From: Triglochin maritima
Lineage: Eukaryota > Streptophyta > Magnoliopsida > Alismatales > Juncaginaceae
Length of the DNA: 64,000 nucleotides
Assembly (NCBI GenBank): GCA_963682175.1
Contig: OY821771.1
Location: 36,166,201 to 36,230,200 of the forward strand
Direction of reading: 5' to 3'
In this document: piece by piece, positions 12,775 to 24,954 of the stretch
Layout: each line of letters opens with the position of its first letter
Numbering within the stretch: position 1 is the first letter of the stretch
Made by a program: the position numbers and the translations under genes
Notes under the pieces: generated by a model
Seen by the model: the letters and a program-made list of their open reading frames with translations, nothing else
Database searches by the model: none
What the model was told of the DNA's origin: nothing

Positions 12775-13774
12775 GTTTCACCTCAGCATATTTAGGTCAA
12801 TTGCTATATGCTTAACAACTATTTTTCTTAATCATACTATATTTATAAATCAGAAAATTACGCAAAACTCATGAAGACTCTTCGATTCACCACAGGAAGC
12901 TAAACATCATTGGTTATTTTTAGTATTTTTATTATTTATTAATAATTAAACTGTCCAATGGAAAAATGGAGAAAAACTTCTCTTCATCTACTTTATTGGG
13001 TTTCGCACAAGTAATCTTCTACTTCTTTTTTTGGTCAGTTGTTTCTTTGAACCATGTCACATTGAGTTCATATAAATTAACAAATGTACACTAATCCTCC
13101 TAAAACAATTTCAAACTAACAACGCAAAGACTGAAGCTAAATTTGACAGCCGTTGCTTTCAAATTCGACAATATGAATGACCACCAAAAAGATAACAATT
13201 TGAATATCTGATAAACAAATTTTAAGATCTCTGACCCCACACTATGACATTAAATCAACTGTCACTTGCCGCAATGTCAATTTTAATGATTTTAAAGATT
13301 CTTTTCACCCAAGTACGTGTCTAAATTCCATTAGACGTTGAAGATCGTCCGGAAAAGTCCAAGTGGAAATGTGGATGGAAAATTATTTTCAAAAAAAAAA
13401 ATTCTGAAAACTATATTTTCCGGATGCAGGGTTAATATAGGCATGGTACATGTGGACACTGATTTATTTATTTTTATGATGCGGAGGTGACACACACTCT
13501 CTCTATTAAAGGACAAAACGAAAGAAATAAAAAAAATCTGTTAAAATTGTGTTTGGTGAGTTTTAGTGTCATAAAAATAATTAAACTTTTAACTTAGTTA
13601 GCCAAAAAATGATACGTAAAACAAAGAAGAAAACAATCACATCATGTTTGATCTGACGTGGGAGTACAAATATTTGTCACCGAGCATACATACCTAGACG
13701 ATTGGCGTAGGTGACCACAAAGTGTTTATCTGAAATAGGCTCTAAGTCTTAAGTATTAATATATATATATATTA

Positions 13775-14145
13775 TGGTTAATTACAGTTTGCCCCCTGAA
13801 CTATGTTTTGGTATCACTTTGCCCCCCTGAAGTTTCAAAGTTAACAGTTACATCCCCTGAATTTTAATTTTGTAACACTTTGCTCACTTGAACTTCAAAA
13901 ACAACCATATCCGACCTCCGTTTCGATCCAAATTTTCACGTAAATATAGGTTTAGGAGTGTATTAGGGATACAAAAAAAATTAGGAAACAAAACGTTGAA
14001 TGTGTGTTAAATAATGAGTTTTTGAAGTTCAAGTGGGCAAAGTGTTACAAAATTAAAATTCAGGGGATGTAAATATTAACTTTGAAACTTCAAGGGGACA
14101 AAGTGATACCAAGACATAGTTCAGGGGGCAAACTGTAATTAACCC
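13775..14145. mobile_element. MULE-type MITE with long terminal inverted repeats
   Basis: A 371-bp element bounded by a perfect 9-bp direct repeat TATATATTA (13766-13774 and 14146-14154), the duplication size of Mutator-like elements. The two ends are inverted copies for about 130 bp, starting near GGTTAATTACAGTTTGCCCC and ending at the 'CACTTGAACTTCAAAAAC' block, with few differences. The middle is about 110 bp and has no coding capacity. Confidence 0.9.
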
Positions 14146-15519
14146 TATATATTATTACCAAATACAAAACAATAAATATAAATTGAGAAATAAAATACTC
14201 TGAGTCAAGTGGCCGGTTTGACGTCACTTTTTGGCGGCGAAGACAAGTGTCTACCTGTTTTTTGGTCTATTTGCTCTGTCGGAGTCATGATCCGGGACAC
14301 ATAATACACATGTCGCTCAACTCCCGCCCAAGCTATGCTAAAAGAATATCTTTTGTTGAATCTTTTTCACGGCTCGATAGACAATTTGATAAGCTAATGA
14401 TTTTTTTCCCGTGTTTCAGAATACGGTTAACCAACATGTTAACTAATTGATTACGATAAATGGGATCGGATTTTGTATTTTTTTCTTCTTCTGCAGTACC
14501 TCGACGTGACATGAGCGTGAAAGAAGATAGCCTCAGTTTTTTCAAGTTCTAGTCGGCTCGTTTATCGAACCAATTCAGAAGAAAATTTTATTTTCCATCA
14601 AGATCTTTCATTTTAAATATAAATCAACGTCAAAGTCAATATGTGTTTGAGTTTCAAGCTCGAGCTAAAGTCAACGTAAGGAAATACAATGGTATTATGT
14701 GGCTTGTCTTTTGTGACTAAAATTAGATACATAATATGGATTCGAACGACCTAACCTTCAGACCCACACGACTCCTATTATAGTTTGGAACTAAATCGAT
14801 AATCGTACACAAAGCTTGATCAACAGTTCTGATCCAATTGATTCGGTTTGGGTCGGTTCGCTTCAACCCCATCAAATGTACATCTCTAACTACAATCCAT
14901 CATAAGTGTGCTTCTGTTTTACTGTTCATTTTCTAAAGAAAACAAACCACTAATAAAGAACTGTGTTTCATAAGATACATCCAAAACTGAGATAATTTCT
15001 ACAGTTACTAATGGAGACAACACAGAATAATGTCATAATTGCTGTGGAACATAATGATTACGAGATTTCCAACTTGTAAGTGGAGTTTAAAACTTTGCTC
15101 GGATTCATAATTACTGCCGAAATGAACTTGCAGCCTTTCGCTTCCCTCAAATACGTGATGGGGAAAAGTTTGTCAAAGAATTCATAATGAATTAAGAAAA
15201 CATCATGAAATTTGTATCATGGGCAGCCTTGTTAAATTTGTATCATGGGCAGCCTTGAATGAAAAATTATTTCAATAAAAATGCAAAAAAGAATCAAAAA
15301 ATATCATTTTCTTCAGATACATAATTAGATTAGACAGAAGGAATTTATTGAGTTCAATTTGTTGAACAAAGATAGATGCATTCGGATCGAAAGATTTTTT
15401 TTCAAACTAATGCAACCAATCATGAAATTGACTGTTTTTCACTATGCGATAAATTGCACACTTGTAACGTATCACTGGTAGAGATTCTGGTCTTGAGCCC
15501 TGCAACCTTTAATTCAAGT

Positions 15520-15541
15520 GGGGGGGGGGGGGGGGGGGGGG
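15520..15541. repeat. Poly-G tract (22 G)
   Basis: An uninterrupted run of 22 G. Such a run can form a G-quadruplex and is also a typical sequencing and assembly weak point. Confidence 0.85.
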
Positions 15542-15760
15542 TTCTCCTTTCTTATTCCACACATCATTATAGTAAAAAAAAACTCTTGGCACATTAACAT
15601 TTTTAGAAAATAAGCCTAGTAAATAGGAAAGGAGAGAATTTCAACCAAATATCATGCCAAGTTGCCAACTAACAGAGCAGATAGAATGCTTGGACAGAGT
15701 ACAGGACTACAGGTTAATGTCCACGAGACAATCAGGCAATCAGAAATTCAGCATCAGTTT

Positions 15761-15877
15761 GAACAGAATGGCTAAAACATGACACACCCAAGAATAAAGC
15801 CCGGTTCAAATATGCATTGAACAGAATGGCTTAAACATTACAGACCCAAGAATAAAGCCTGCTTCAAATTTGCATAC
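15761..15877. repeat. Tandem duplication, 58-bp period
   Basis: 'GAACAGAATGGCTAAAACAT...ACCCAAGAATAAAGCC' at 15761 recurs at 15819 with a few changes. It lies just downstream of the NAL1-like gene. Confidence 0.8.
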
Positions 15878-16203
15878 TATTGAACAAAATAGAAGCAAAA
15901 CTGCGTCATATTCGCTACATCAAAATGGTGCTTAATCTGCAAATGAAAACTAATTGCGCTCCGAACATGTCCTACAGAAGCCAAATTGACAATGCATCTA
16001 ACACTGGTTGCAGGAATTCTCGTAGTTAAAACATGCAAAACTTCTCAACCATGGACATGGTTAAACAATTATACCTCAGAGACTACTACTGAGATACAAC
16101 AATGAATTGAATGATACAACAATAATTTACCTGACATGGAATATTACCAATTTGGGCAGTTTCTCGATAACTCCGGATCCTGGATGACTCAACCTCAACC
16201 ACA

Positions 16204-19200
16204 TCATTGAGGCACATCTACATTGGAAGTTGGATCAGTGCGTTGCCTCTTTGGTTCGCGGTCTCCCAAGTGCAAAGACACCGATAATAAGTCTTCATCA
16301 GATGCATTTCTAAGTGCAGAAAGGCCCCTTGATTCCATTTCGTCTTCTTCTTGGTTACGGTGTATCGGCGACATGCTGATTAAGTTTGGTATAAATTGGT
16401 GCTCTTCCACGCTGTTAATACCTACGGCCCCATCAGCATGGAATTCTGCACAACGACCACTGCCTCCGGACCCAGAAGCCGTTTCTCTGGGGATTTGCTG
16501 AATGTTAATTCCTAGAGGTTCGAAAATGTCACCCGGTTTTTCCTTTGTCGGACTGCCCACTGCTGGAGAAGATTCTCCGACGGTTGAATCAATAGCTGCC
16601 ACTAAGGCGTTCCTTTGTTCTTGCAGTGCTTCTACATTAAAGAAACCACAGAAAAGGCTCAGACAGGTCATAATTTTAAGTTCGCACAAAATCTTCACTG
16701 AACCTGAATGAATAAAAACAAACCTTGAAGACCTTCTTCAGTTGTTATGAGGTCAAGTTCTAAAAGATCAAGAAGCCTTCCGAGATCAACCCCACTGGTC
16801 CAATTTTCAGGTCCATAGCCACTCTTAAGCTTCAACCGGCCTCGGTTTGCAGTACCACCCCAAATAATACCAATAGGCTGCGGCTTCCCACCATCTTGAG
16901 ATGTTAACATTATCAAACTTCCACTATCACCTTCTAAGTCAAACGTCTGTTGATTTTCACCCACGACAAGAAAATCAGTGAAGAAACATATTCCTTTTTC
17001 GTCGTTATACTCCAAAGCATAAGCCATCACGGCACCAGTCGTCAAGCCTGAGCTCCGTCCTACCTTCACAACCTGCCTACCGATGAGACCATTGATAGGA
17101 GACTGCAAATCTATTACTTTAACATCCCCAATTTCGCCCACCCCTTTCACTGAGGTGGTGACACTGGAGATATCGAAGTCATCAGAGAATGGAATGAAGG
17201 CCCCATCAGCACGTACAAAAGTCTCTGTGGATGCATAAGTAAAGGCTATATGCATTCAGAATTGAAGTGAGATTAAGTATTTGACCTTATTTATAATTCA
17301 AGAATAGTTGATATTTGATAACACTAATTATGTTTCACATTGGTACTTTACAGTGATGTTGATATATATTACGTTAATATTTGTTTCAACAGTTGTAGCA
17401 AAATTAGCAAATTACACAACAGCAAACAAGGCAAGGATTCAATCCGAGCAAGCAATATTGTCACTATAAAAAAACACCTGTTTCAACAATCATACTACGG
17501 ATATTTAACAGTAAAAGAGCCATTCTTGTGATTGTAGAAATGATTAACTAACAATCTCGAGCGGAGTCTTCGACAAGATGGAGAGAAACAAATATGCATT
17601 ATAGTGCTAACAAAGAAAACAAGAGAATGGTACCTGGATTCGTTCCGGCAAATATTCCATACCAAAGATCATCAGTAATGAATGAGGTCGCCCTTTCCAC
17701 CGCTCCCAAATAGACACCAGGTCCAAGGTTGGGCGGTAGAGGATGAAACATCTTCTGGTTAGGATAGTCAAGATCAACAGCAACATGTCTATTCGTCAGA
17801 AAACCAACTTGCATGTTCCCTGTCCGGCTCTTCACAATAGCACCTAAGGTGCCATATGTTTCTTGGCTTGCGACCTAGCCATCAGAATGACCAGTAAATT
17901 TGTAGAAAATAACATTCCAAATAAAACTGAAGTGGCAAAAGAACAATGCAAAATCCCAATAATAGGCAAACATATGAATACGCAGCTTCTTTTTGGAAAA
18001 AGGTTACCACATTTACCAAAAGTATAATAATAAAAAAAGGTTATAATAATACATTAATACTAAAGATGTTTGACTTGGGTTGGCAGTAAATATGATGTTA
18101 CAACTATGGCAAGTAAAAAAATCCACAGGTAGGACTAACATTGACCAATTTGCCCCTCTTCCTCACCCAAGAGATCCAAGGCATTCACTATCAATAATCA
18201 AATCGTATGTCTTGATACTTATTCCATGGACACAAACGGAGAAACTTTTAATGTGTCAGGTTATGCAACTTTTTGGTGGAACCTTACATGTTAACAAATT
18301 ACATGGAAACGTAAAAGTTTTCACAGAATCCATTCATTCTGCTAAAGCGCACATCTACACCTTGTACATGAATTCTAGCGGTAAAAATGGATGAAACATC
18401 TATATAACCAATCAACCAGTACAAGGACCAGTCTTGGCACATGCAATATATAAGCTTGACGCACATGACAAATTATTTAAATTTCATACAACTTGGCATT
18501 CATTGGCCATAATAACTCTTGGAGATAAACTCCACTGCATAATCCAATACGGGGCAACGCATACTACACTGCCGCGTATGAAACATTGCATTGAACCACT
18601 GCAGGAGTACAAGAAAGCTGATGCACAGAACAATCTAGCACTTTTAACATTCAAGAAGAGAAGACAATTGCAGTTCTTTTTGCACTCGTCGTGTGCATCA
18701 AACAACTGCCATCAGGTCATACCGACATAAAGCGATCCTTCTATGAACTGCATTGCAACTTATAGCACGTTACTCCCTAATGAATACACATCCACCATCT
18801 TAGCTTCATTTCAGTACACAAGCAGCTAAGAGATCTCATTCAACAGGAGACGTTTGTGGACATTTGATATTCATGCTTTCCTTTTACATATGCTTCATCA
18901 TGGTATCAAGCCCAACATCACCACCATCCAAATCTTTGGTCTTCTTTTGTCCATTAACGACATACCAAAATACCACCACATGAATTAGAATGAACCCAAA
19001 GACTAATTGCCCACCAGGTCACACTCCAAGTACAATAGATGGCTCAATCTTGCAGTGATGTCACATGCTAAAAACTGACAGACTTCAGACGGGACCATAT
19101 AGAAGTTTGTATATTTGCTAGTCATGATATATGACAGTTATGTTATTGTTATGCTTTGAAAAAATAATCACGGCACCATGCTACTACCATTCAAATGATA

Positions 19201-20655
19201 ACAGATGGTCAGACTTCAGTCTGGGTTCAAGAACCTTGAATATTGTACTACAACATTAATGCGGACTCAACACAAAACATAGAGTGGATAACAAGAGGTA
19301 TAAAAGGAATATTTTACTAAAACATTAGAGCGGACTCAACACAAAACATAGACTAAAAATTGAAAACAGAATCGGCTAACAAAAGGCATAAAAGCAACTC
19401 CAAGAAGTCTTTTAGTTACAAATCTCAAATGATCACAATTAAAATGCAAACATCAATTTCATATCATTGAAAAATTATCCATTGCTTTTAAATGATTTGC
19501 TTATATAGAATTATGATTTTCTTATCAAAACAATGAGTGGCATGTACATGAGAAACTCAAAACATATGGATATAATTGCTAAACTGCTATGAGCCTTGAA
19601 AATAACTCAAATGTTGCACAGGATAAAGAGCCAGCAAGCTGTCATATCTTGTAAATGTAACACAAACTTAACAGACTACAAAGAACAAGATCTATGCTGA
19701 AAACCAAAATTTCAAAATACATCACATAAAGTGCTCTAACCAAATATACTTCCATACTCTTGCAAGAAACCTCATCTAACAGAAGCTCGTACCTTCTGTG
19801 AAAACCAAGAAGTAAAAAATCTCAATGCTTGCATAAAACGCCATACATACCTGGGAACCAGAACCTAAGCATGGATCACTCCCACGTAATCCATCAACAA
19901 GTTCAGTATATAGTTGCTCCTTTGGAGTTGGCGCTGGAGCTCCATAGTAGGAAAACTCAACCACATCTACATCACACCATACACCCCCTGGTCCCTACCA
20001 ATTAGAAACAGAAAATTTTGAACCAAATAGCTACAATTTGGAGTACAAAATAAGTTGTTCGTACTTATTTAAAACAGTAACAATTAATAAAACATGCATG
20101 GCTGGTGCGGTTTCAAAAGTGCATGTGTAGTGATGTTTTACAAGAAAAAAGGTACCTATTTCTCACCTCAAGGGCGGATGGCAAGCACTGAACAGGATTG
20201 AGCCATTGCTTGTGGACTTTTCTCGCAACAAAGACAAGGATTGCCGGTATATCTGTCAATATACCCTGCCTAATTCGAAAGCCTATTGCTGTTCCAAGAC
20301 TGTATCTGCGCAAGAGTTTGCTGTGAAATGCTCTTATGGTCATGAGATCAAGCACTGTTGTGGCCCGCTGCCCTGTTGGCATACGTCCGTGAGTTCCTGG
20401 CAAAACGCCTTTATGAAGATTGCCGAAATAATTAGCCCGACCTTCAGCACCTCCGTTAGTCCGTGTGGCCGTTGGCCATGAGAAATAAGCGGCATTGCTT
20501 TCAGAATGCTGACCAGCTGACGTGTACCCTTGAAGGGTGGGAGGGCTCGAGGGCAGATTTGATTGACTATACATATTCCTTTCCATATCCAACGCTGATT
20601 CGTCGGACAGCGTCGAACCACAACGAAAGCCCCTTGATTCTATGGATCTCCCCAT
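16204..20655 (-). CDS. NAL1: NARROW LEAF 1-like trypsin-fold protease (five coding exons)
   Basis: Coding exons on the minus strand: 20655-20167, 19994-19851, 17874-17634, 17224-16724 and 16631-16204. All borders are GT-AG with consistent phases, giving about 600 aa (rice NAL1 is about 580). The ATG at 20655 is the first after an in-frame TAA. Family landmarks in order: 'DESALDMERN' and 'GQHSESNAAYFSWP' near the N terminus; 'DLMTIRAFHSK' and 'FRIRQGILTDIPAILVF'; 'GPGGVWCDVDVVEFSYYGAP'; the trypsin-fold core with 'GFLTNRHVAVDLDYPNQ' (His about 241), 'RADGAFIPF' (Asp about 298) and 'LEGDSGSLI' (Ser about 392); then an acidic C-terminal tail ending 'DREPKRQRTD'. In rice NAL1 controls leaf width, vein number and auxin-related growth, and degrades repressor-type partners. 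All three presumed catalytic residues are present, so the gene looks functional. Intron 2 is long (about 2 kb). A donor-like CATGTCAG|GTAAAT at 16131/16130 suggests a 3' UTR intron. Confidence 0.93.
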
Positions 20656-20964
20656 GTCAACCACTTGAGGAGTTTACATTGAGATTTAGGCAAACCTGCA
20701 TTCAATAATAGTAGATCCGCTTTCTTGATTTGGCACACAAATAATTTATCAATGACATGGAACCTCAGGAGTAAGAGTAACCAACCAGCATCCTACACAT
20801 TTGTTGAGAATAAAATTAGGAATGGAAAGGAAAACTGACCATAACATAAAATTATGTAGAAACTACTATAAAAGTCAATATGAAAATCAAAGGGAACAAC
20901 TAAAACACAAGAAACAATGAATTCCCATAACAAGCTAATTTGAAAGAAAAAAATAAAGAAAAAT

Positions 20965-21138
20965 GACAGGAGATTATCTAATGACAAAAAATACTATCAA
21001 TCAGCTCGGACAGAATTTTTTTCTGAAAGGGGAAGCAAAGATGACCTCTAAGACAGGAGATTATGTAATGACGAAAAATATTATCAATGGATTCGACAGA
21101 ATTTTTTTCTGAAAGGAGAAGCAAAGATGACATCTGAG
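20965..21138. repeat. Tandem duplication in the NAL1 leader intron, 87-bp period
   Basis: 'GACAGGAGATTAT' at 20965 starts a unit repeated at 21052, including 'GACAGAATTTTTTTCTGAAAGG' text in both. Copies differ at roughly one base in ten. Confidence 0.8.
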
Positions 21139-22225
21139 ATAAGGGAACTTCAAACATATGTAATGAGAAGAACCGCAAGAAGGAACCAGAACAAGCATAA
21201 CCTCAAGGTGGGGTTCTACAACAACAAAAAGGGCATGGAACTATCAGAAGTATACATTGTATTAGATCCTTAGGGGAACATTGGAAAGGCACCAATCACA
21301 TCAGCATGTAAGGATGGGTATACACCAGAGAACAAGCACTATGTGGTAAGTAAAAGGAAATATCCCCAACAAAACAGGAGAGACAAGAACTACATTATCG
21401 ACTCTCTGTAAGTTTCTAAACACATCATGTTTGTTAGCCACCGTATGCTACAGCTAAAGTCACACTTGTATCAATAAGCGTCATGGAATGCTGTAATGTG
21501 ATAATGATCTAAATCGTAAAAATTAGTTACGACTTATGAGAGGTAAACGTGTCGAGCTTATTCGAAATGTGTGGCTAGAAAAGAATGGGATAGTGATCCT
21601 TTCCAACAATTGGTACGTGATGAAGAAAAAGTGAAAGACAGAAAAATGTCCAGAATGGCCAAGTACAAGACTAGAAACTAACCTCGACAAGAAGCAATGA
21701 TTCTGCTCCAATTCAACAAAGAGGTAAATCATGAAAAGGGCAAGTAATGTCCTAATCATGGGAAGAATTTATTTCCCTCCTTGTACACCTAAAACACCCA
21801 AAGCCAAACACAAACAGAAGCACAACAATCCATCTAAACAAAAAAAGACAGTAAAAAACAAAAAATACATCAAACAAAGCATACCTACTACTCAAAACCA
21901 ACACAAAGACACAGTAAAAATACGATCTTGGAGGGGTCTCAAAAGGTAAAGACCAAAAAAACCCTCAAAAATAACCAAAAAACGAAAAACGAAAACCTAC
22001 CCAATAAACAAAACCACAAAACAAGCACAACCCGGCAGTAAAAAAGCGATCTTGTCGGCGACTCCACAGAGTTAGTCCTTCACCAACCCATCTACGTACG
22101 TCTTCCCCTCGGGGGGAAAAACCCACAAAACCCCAAAATAAATTCTACCCATCGCTAGAAACCAGTAGAAAGACGATAAAAAGAGGGTAAAGAAGTGATC
22201 TTGGGGTGTTTGATTGTCTGTTTAC

Positions 22226-22450
22226 CTGAAGGGAGGATCAGCAGGGGAGGGGTCGGGAAGGGAGGTTGGGAGGAGGAGGAGGAGGAGAGGGGGAGGGTTT
22301 GGGGAGGGATTGGAAGGCCGCCATTTGGCGGATTGATCGATTGATTCGGGTTTGGGTTTGGATTTGGAATCTCGTCTGCAACGGAACAGAGATGGCCAGG
22401 GATTTATGCTGTCTTAGCTTCTTGCTTCTGCTGGGGCTTCACTTCTAACG
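22226..22450 (-). promoter_or_regulatory. Probable 5' UTR exon of the NAL1-like gene
   Basis: On the minus strand a GC-rich, CT-rich block ends in a strong donor CCCTTCAG|GTAAACAG at 22226/22225. An acceptor GAATGCAG at 20696 would open the first coding exon, 40 nt before the ATG, leaving a 1.5-kb leader intron. The 5' limit is a guess based on where the GC-rich block begins. NAL1 genes elsewhere also have leader introns, which fits. Confidence 0.5.
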
Positions 22451-22672
22451 CCAGATGAGTCAAAATCTAGTTGGAAATAAAAATTCAATTCGAGCTCGAC
22501 TTTATAAATATTTGAATTTGAATTTCAACTCCAACTTGACTCGAAATAAATGAATCCGTATCGGCTGTTCAATTTTCTTTTATATTTAGTAATTACATGC
22601 AATAATATGCAAGACTTAGAAATTTTATCTCTACTCGATTCGTTAACACATATTTTTATTTTCTTTTTCATT

Positions 22673-22800
22673 AGTTAATATCGTGGGGTGTTTGTGGAAA
22701 ATAGAAATAATAGGATTTCTATGCTTTTCAATTTTCGTCAGTTAATATCGTGGGGTCTCTGTGGAAAATAGAAATAATAGGATTTTTATGCTTTTCGACA
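22673..22800. repeat. Tandem duplication, 67-bp period
   Basis: 'AGTTAATATCGTGGGGT' at 22673 recurs at 22740, followed in both by 'GTGGAAAATAGAAATAATAG'. It lies about 220 bp upstream of the presumed NAL1 leader exon, in its likely promoter region. Confidence 0.8.
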
Positions 22801-23289
22801 TTGTGATCGTAATCAATGTATTATCAGGAGAGTCTGAAGGTGAAAAGGTAAAATAAAGAAAATCTAGTTTCACCAACTCGATCGTCAGTTAAAATTAGTC
22901 TCATTTGGCTTTTTGGGATTTTAAAAAAGTGTAGGGCAGAAGAGATCAAATAAAATAAATAACAATAGGATTGATTTCCAATGTAATGTACTTTGGGTAG
23001 CTCTAAATCAAAGGTGGTTATTATCGTTTCCATCCAATCATTTTAACTTGGGAGAATAAATTAACTGAATTGTTAAACATCGCCCCAAAATTACTTAAAT
23101 CGTCCCTTGAAATTACCATTTTGCCCTTCTCTCATTTCTACTGTTCTAACGTGACATTTTACCCTCGTATCACACATCTCTCTTCATATTCCTCTTATAA
23201 TCATAAAAAATAATGTTTTGGAGGTCAGTATTGAACCAACGAACGCCCCAGTGTACTCGAATCTGGTAAAATATCTAACATCTTTTTAA

Positions 23290-23545
23290 TAAAAAAATAA
23301 TAAAAAATAAAAAAAAATTACGGGCGTCCGACGGAGCCGCCCCCACGTAGGAGGGGGCGTCTGGCTAAGACGCCTCCCCCATGGGGGAGGCGTTTTACCC
23401 AGACGCCTTACCCATCGGGTAGGCGTTTTACCCAGACGCTCTGCCCTTGGGACAGGCGTCTGTGTAAGACGCCCCCTCCTACGTGGGGGCGGCTCCGTCG
23501 GACGCCCGTAATTTTTTATTATTTTTTATTATTTTTAAAAAAAAA
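23290..23545. repeat. Large perfect hairpin with 33-bp units in its loop
   Basis: The arm at 23319-23362 is mirrored by its reverse complement at 23468-23512 over about 44 GC-rich bases without mismatch. A/T-rich extensions outside bring each arm to about 70 bp. The loop is made of 33-bp units (period positions 23357, 23390, 23423, 23456) such as GACGCCTCCCCCATGGGGGAG. Confidence 0.85.
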
Positions 23546-23898
23546 TAATTGATTATAAATTTAGATAATTGTTAAATTAATTAATTAATAAGTTAATAAT
23601 TACTATATTCGGATGACCGATACCCCTTCGGTACACCCAAACTTCAAAAATTTCCAGATCCAACAATTTCAAAATCCAACGACCTGTCGAGGTGGTATTT
23701 GTAAGTCATGATGTTTTACCACCGGGGGATTTTGGAACTTAAAAAATGTTGGATCTGGAATTTTTTTGAATCTTCATCACTTGCAAAAAAACTCATTGTA
23801 ATCCGACCGGTTACCACCGAAAACTTGCAAAGAAACGTCAAATAATTTGAGATAACACACCGTATAATTTTAATTTGACAAAAAAATTAAAAAAAACG

Positions 23899-24118
23899 GG
23901 ACGTCTGGCTAAGACGTCTGTACCATCGTGGAGGCGTCTGGCTAAGACGCCTCCACCATGGTTGAGGCGTCTTAGCGAGACGCTTAGACCATGGTATAGG
24001 CGTCTGGCTAAGACGCCTGGACCATCGTGGAGGCGTCTGGATAAGACGCCTCAACCATGGTGGAGGCGTCTTAGCCAGACGCCTCCACGATGGTGCAGGC
24101 GTCTTAGCCAGACGCTCG
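23899..24118. repeat. 33-bp palindromic array, about 6.5 units
   Basis: Units of exactly 33 bp each hold an inverted pair around CCATGG or CCATCG (core GACGCCTCCACCATGG, partner GAGGCGTC). Since 33 bp is 11 codons, frames remain open on both strands. The plus strand (23875-24162) gives an 11-residue 'RRLAKTPxPWx' repeat. The minus strand gives 'ASxxDAxxxxE', the same protein repeat as in the MULE at 48.1 kb. Confidence 0.85.
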
Positions 24119-24344
24119 AGTCGGAAAAAAAAAATCTGTCTCCGTTACTTCGCCTGATCTAGGTGTTTCGCCAGACATTTTCGTGGTGTTGGTACTAGGA
24201 ATGTTAGTAAAACTGAGTCAAAAACCTTGTTTAAAGACACGGGACGATCTGGGTATTAAATATATTGTTAAGGGCAATTTGGTAATTTCAAGGGGCGATT
24301 TAAGTAGTTTTGGGGCGACGTTTAGTAGTTCCCTAAATTAAAGG

Positions 24345-24950
24345 ACCAAAGTAAAACGGGGTGTTGTTTGAGTCCGGCGCGAAAGGGCCGCTTGCATGCG
24401 GTAATACAACTCGGTATTTCGTGGTTTTCCTTGTCCTGGGGTCAGACCAAGCCAACTCTAGTGGTGGTGGAACCTCTGTCTATGTCTCTCGCTTCCTCCG
24501 ATGCTTAGTCTTAGCCGAGGAACATTGCCCATCAAATGTTATACAAGACCAATCACTGTTACGGGTTCTTTTGAATGCGAAAAATTTAATATATTTTCAA
24601 ATTCATCTCTAAAATACCATCATCATCCTCACAATCCCACATGTCAAACAAAACAACCAAAATTTCCCCTTTTCCTACACCAAATCTCATTCCAACCCGT
24701 CGTCGACCCCGCCCCTACCCTCGTACCACCGTTCCCGCTCGTTTCAACCAAACGAATTAGCTCGTTTGGTGAAAACAAGGTAGCTCGTTTGATTAAAACG
24801 ACCCAACTCTTTGGTACGTCTTGCGTAGGATTGGTGCGTCCCATGCAAGATTGGTGTGTCCCAGCTTGTTTGGCGGGGGTGGGGGGAACAACTCAGCTCG
24901 TTTGGTGGGAAAAACGATTTAGTTCGTTTTGGTGAAAAAACAACTCATCT
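24345..24950. other. Spacer with 'AGCTCGTTTGG' words
   Basis: No gene recognised. A GC-richer block (24360-24560) leads into short repeats of 'AGCTCGTTTGGT' (24750-24930) that also separate the units of the next repeat block. Confidence 0.4.
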
Positions 24951-24954
24951 CGTT

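Larger units (their letters stand above)
14155..16130. other. Intergenic region with a hAT relic and small repeats
   Basis: At about 14545-14670 lies a diverged piece of the hAT MITE seen whole at 41.33 kb; both share 'GGCTCGTTTA.CGAACCAA' and 'CATCAAGATCTTTCATTTT'. At 15222-15262 a 33-bp piece ('TTTGTATCATGGGCAGCC') is duplicated. No gene was recognised. The right end (about 15.9-16.2 kb) probably contains 3' UTR sequence of the NAL1-like gene. Confidence 0.5.
23065..24333. mobile_element. Non-autonomous MULE with palindromic arrays
   Basis: The ends are inverted copies for at least 60 bp: left 'GTTAAACATCGCCCCAAAA', right (reversed) 'ACTAAACGTCGCCCCAAAA', both followed by 'TACTTAAATCG' and a 'CCCTTGAAATTACC' block. 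A perfect 8-bp direct repeat TAAATTAA flanks it (23057-23064 and 24334-24341); one extra base that differs would make the 9 bp usual for MULEs. The 1.27-kb interior has two arrays of 33-bp palindromic units and no transposase. Reading inward from the right end there is a short leader with ATG 'MSGE', like the 'MYGE' start in the related MULE at 47.95 kb. This suggests an internally deleted copy of the same coding element. Confidence 0.8.

Noticed and set aside
23899..24118. Regular repeats that might suggest a CRISPR array
   Set aside because: Units are contiguous palindromes without unique spacers, in a plant transposon.
24361..24935. Overlapping frames of 83 and 144 codons
   Set aside because: Low-complexity, run through repeated AGCTCGTTTGG words, and no domain seen.
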